Part shown: piece by piece, positions 62,083 to 64,000 of the stretch
How the letters are laid out: the number at the start of each line of letters is the position of its first letter
How positions within the stretch are numbered: the stretch's first letter is position 1
Source of the DNA: Pseudomonadota bacterium
GTDB taxonomy: Bacteria > Desulfobacterota > Binatia > Binatales > Binataceae
Reading direction: 5' to 3'
Assembly (NCBI GenBank): GCA_021325025.1
Contig: JAJPHZ010000001.1
Location: forward strand, 1 to 64,000
DNA: 64,000 bases
Program-made: the position numbers and the translations under genes
Notes under the pieces: generated by a model
What the model saw: only the letters and a program-made list of their open reading frames with translations
Databases searched by the model: none
Told to the model about the DNA's origin: nothing

Positions 62083-63594
62083 ATGCCGACGCAGGCAAAC
62101 CAACAGCAGTCGCATCAGCGAAAACGCTTCGCACCAGAAGGTCACTCATTGGGGCGAATAGATCAGGATCTTCAATCCGTTTCGGTGGCTGGAGCGGGTA
62201 TCGCGTTGATCCTCATCGCATTGACGCCGCCTGCGATTTACGCGGTCGACGGCAACTCGATGCTGGTATTGGCTGAATCCATTGTGCGACACGGGACAAT
62301 TGCAGTTCCAGCAACACTCGGAAAAGTAGGGCGCGGTGGACTCCATTACTCGATTTGGTATCCGCTTCTTTCCATCATGGCGCTCCCCTTAGTGGCGACA
62401 GGCGATATGATGGCTCGTCTGTTTCATCTGCCGCCTCATTACACGGCTGGCATATGGGCTCTGATGCTTAACGCGCTTCTTACCGCAGCAACCGCAACAG
62501 TTACTGGTTTGTTGGCCCTACGTTTGGGCGCGAGCCGAGAAAGGGCGCTGACAAGCGCGCTGGCGTTCGCGTTCGGGACAGTCGCCATGGTCTATTCCCG
62601 CAGCTTCTTTGCCGATCCGCTGCTAGCGCTGATTACAGTCAGCGGCATCTATCTCGCGGTCGACAACGGCCGGCATTCCGCAAGTATCATTCTTATCTCG
62701 GCAATGGCGGTATTGGCGAAACCCACTGGTGTTGTTTTGGGGCCACTTCTATCTTTGCACGGAATGAAAAAGGGGGGCGGACTCTTTCGCTCGGTGCCTG
62801 GAATAATAGGAACCGCGACCGGACTTGCCTTGTACATGTCATACAACTACGCCAGATTTCTCAACGTCCTAGATTTCGGCCAGCCGACCTTGTTCTCACT
62901 GAGAAATGTTCCCATTGGTCTTGCCGGGCTGCTGGTCAGTCCAGGCCGTGGCGTCTTCTGGTATTGCCCACCGGTGTTGGCTTTGGTTGGCGTCAAATGG
63001 CGCGCTTTGAAGCGGTGCGACCTTGATTTGGTCATAGCTGTAGCGGCGGCGTACCTGCTCCTCTATTCCCTGTGGCAGGCATGGAGCGGTGGATGGTCCT
63101 GGGGTCCTCGGCTCTTGCTACCCGCACTGCCGGGTTTGATCGCCCTTGGGGCCTTCCCCAGGAAGGGTTGGAATAAAGCGCTCGCCATACTGGCTCTGGT
63201 CGGCTTCGTAACCAATTCTCCAAACCTCGTGAGCTACTATGAACGCTATTATCAGGAAGCGACCGTAATCGGCCAGGTTTCGGAAGAAATGATACTGTGG
63301 AATCCCGTTTACTCGCCCATCGTCGCAATTTGGGCCTCCGCGTTCAGAGAAGTGAAAGATGCGCAGACTGCTGACATCTCGCGGCTCGTTGAGCGCGCCG
63401 GTTCCCGAGGCAACGAGCGCGACCCTCAATCGTGGCGTGTTTTAAGAACGGTTGCGCTGTGGTGGTGGATCCTGCCTGCATTGCGTGTATCTCGTTACGT
63501 TGGTTTTGGCGCGATGACCGCCCTTATAGTTGCCGGTGTAATACTCATAGTGAAAAGTTTTCCGAGCGGCCACGAGCCTACGGAATCTGATTAA
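62083..63594 (+). CDS. Membrane glycosyltransferase (GT39/ArnT-like)
   Basis: The 503-residue protein has about twelve hydrophobic segments and a periplasmic loop after the first helix with DGNSMLVLAESIVRHGTIAVPATLG, the D-x-x-x-x-L-A-x-x-I-x-x-x-G layout of lipid-linked-sugar glycosyltransferases. Later there is a GGWSWGPRLLLPALPGLI motif. It would transfer a sugar from a lipid carrier outside the inner membrane. Base composition is lower in GC than the flanks and the codons are more mixed, suggesting recent transfer. The ATG at 62083 is used; a TTG at 62062 is possible. Confidence 0.78.
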   Translation: MPTQANQQQSHQRKRFAPEGHSLGRIDQDLQSVSVAGAGIALILIALTPPAIYAVDGNSMLVLAESIVRHGTIAVPATLGKVGRGGLHYSIWYPLLSIMALPLVATGDMMARLFHLPPHYTAGIWALMLNALLTAATATVTGLLALRLGASRERALTSALAFAFGTVAMVYSRSFFADPLLALITVSGIYLAVDNGRHSASIILISAMAVLAKPTGVVLGPLLSLHGMKKGGGLFRSVPGIIGTATGLALYMSYNYARFLNVLDFGQPTLFSLRNVPIGLAGLLVSPGRGVFWYCPPVLALVGVKWRALKRCDLDLVIAVAAAYLLLYSLWQAWSGGWSWGPRLLLPALPGLIALGAFPRKGWNKALAILALVGFVTNSPNLVSYYERYYQEATVIGQVSEEMILWNPVYSPIVAIWASAFREVKDAQTADISRLVERAGSRGNERDPQSWRVLRTVALWWWILPALRVSRYVGFGAMTALIVAGVILIVKSFPSGHEPTESD

Positions 63595-63675
63595 TCTGGG
63601 TGGCCGCTGACAATCAATGCATGCACGAGGGGCGAAACCACTGAGGCGTTCGCCCTGGTAATTGGCAGCTCAAAA

Positions 63676-64000
63676 ATGAAGGGCGAAACGGCGCGCGAAA
63701 TCTCATTTGCTGCGTCGGCTTGCTCCGGTTCCGAGCCTGCAAGCCGCGTGCAGCGCATCCCGTATGCCTGGCTGTGCTGCCTCGCCCTGGTGGCGCTCAT
63801 ATTCAGGTGGCTTCCACTCCTGCTCGAACCCGGCTTGGGCTGGACGGCGGCGAACAACTCCGAGGCCTACCTCGACCTGATGGAGGGCTATCGGCATGGA
63901 TGCGGCTTCGCCGCCTGGACCGCCACCGGATGCGCGGCGCCCGAAACCAGCCGCACCCCCGGCTACCCGCTCCTGCTGGCGGCGCTGCCCTCCGTGCGCA
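63676..64000 (+). CDS. Membrane glycosyltransferase, 5' part
   Basis: Partial frame of 108 codons that runs off the window. After a short polar head it has a hydrophobic helix (YAWLCCLALVALIFRWLPLLL) and then NNSEAYLDLMEGYRHGCGFAAWTATGCAAPETSRTPGYPLLLAALP, which fits the periplasmic loop of a GT39-type glycosyltransferase. It follows the previous enzyme by 81 bases and is not visible as a complete frame because of the edge. The high GC of this part is back to the normal level of the region. Confidence 0.7.
   Translation, partial: MKGETAREISFAASACSGSEPASRVQRIPYAWLCCLALVALIFRWLPLLLEPGLGWTAANNSEAYLDLMEGYRHGCGFAAWTATGCAAPETSRTPGYPLLLAALPSVR

Noticed and set aside
1..64000. CRISPR arrays, insertion sequences or rRNA genes
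   Set aside because: No regular direct repeats with spacers, no transposase frames and no rRNA sequence were seen in the window.

Overview
The window is a 64 kb, high-GC, gene-dense stretch of a bacterial chromosome with no phage, transposase or CRISPR. The gene content suggests an uncultured soil-type Gram-negative with broad catabolism: luciferase-like F420-type oxidoreductases, CaiB/BaiF CoA transferases, a GMC oxidoreductase with a gluconate-dehydrogenase-type subunit 3, nitrile hydratase, a DUF1329 protein, outer-membrane polysaccharide export, and sigma-54 and ECF regulators. This would fit a deltaproteobacterial-like or Binatota-like lineage, but no rRNA or marker gene proves it.

Layout. 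1-50: 5' part of a tRNA-Arg(CCT). 196-4797: catabolic block (two tandem luciferase-like oxidoreductases, CoA transferase, SDR, VOC protein). 4883-9406: envelope proteins, a CBS protein, a response regulator and a histidine kinase. 9602-16333: second catabolic block (third luciferase-like enzyme, Tat-exported subunit plus GMC oxidoreductase, methyltransferase, cupin, second CoA transferase). 16403-20096: an apparent nitric-oxide-stress module, with a four-gene minus-strand operon (hemerythrin-DUF2249, MIP18-like, DUF364, NnrS-like membrane protein) divergent from nsrR and an NsrR-type operator between them. 20413-22459: HTH protein and a cobalt-type nitrile hydratase whose accessory gene carries an in-frame amber codon. 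22633-28739: M28 peptidase, STAS-ECF sigma fusion, sigma-54 activator, and a small membrane peptide with a zinc-finger anti-sigma-like protein. 28740-33503: a complete lasso-peptide operon in the order A-C-B-D with an atypical precursor. 33745-36870: AmmeMemoRadiSam-type radical SAM enzyme, amidohydrolase, XRE regulator, universal-stress remnant. 36986-43529: CheB-CheR-PAS-kinase hybrid with NarL-type regulator, then a sigma-54-activator-like protein with degenerate ATPase motifs. 43833-49386: P-loop kinase, PfpI protein, CBS protein, RtcB with a small partner, MetK. 49520-53545: DUF1329 protein, TadG-like protein, secreted beta-sandwich protein. 54307-64000: exopolysaccharide locus (export lipoprotein, tyrosine autokinase, O-antigen-ligase/TPR protein, glycosyltransferases), running off the right edge.

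The most interesting parts are the lasso operon, whose core peptide fits no canonical ring registration, the NsrR module with DUF364 and MIP18-like proteins of unknown role in NO defence, the degenerate sigma-54 activator, and a short hairpin-bearing repeat family seen twice intact and once degenerate.
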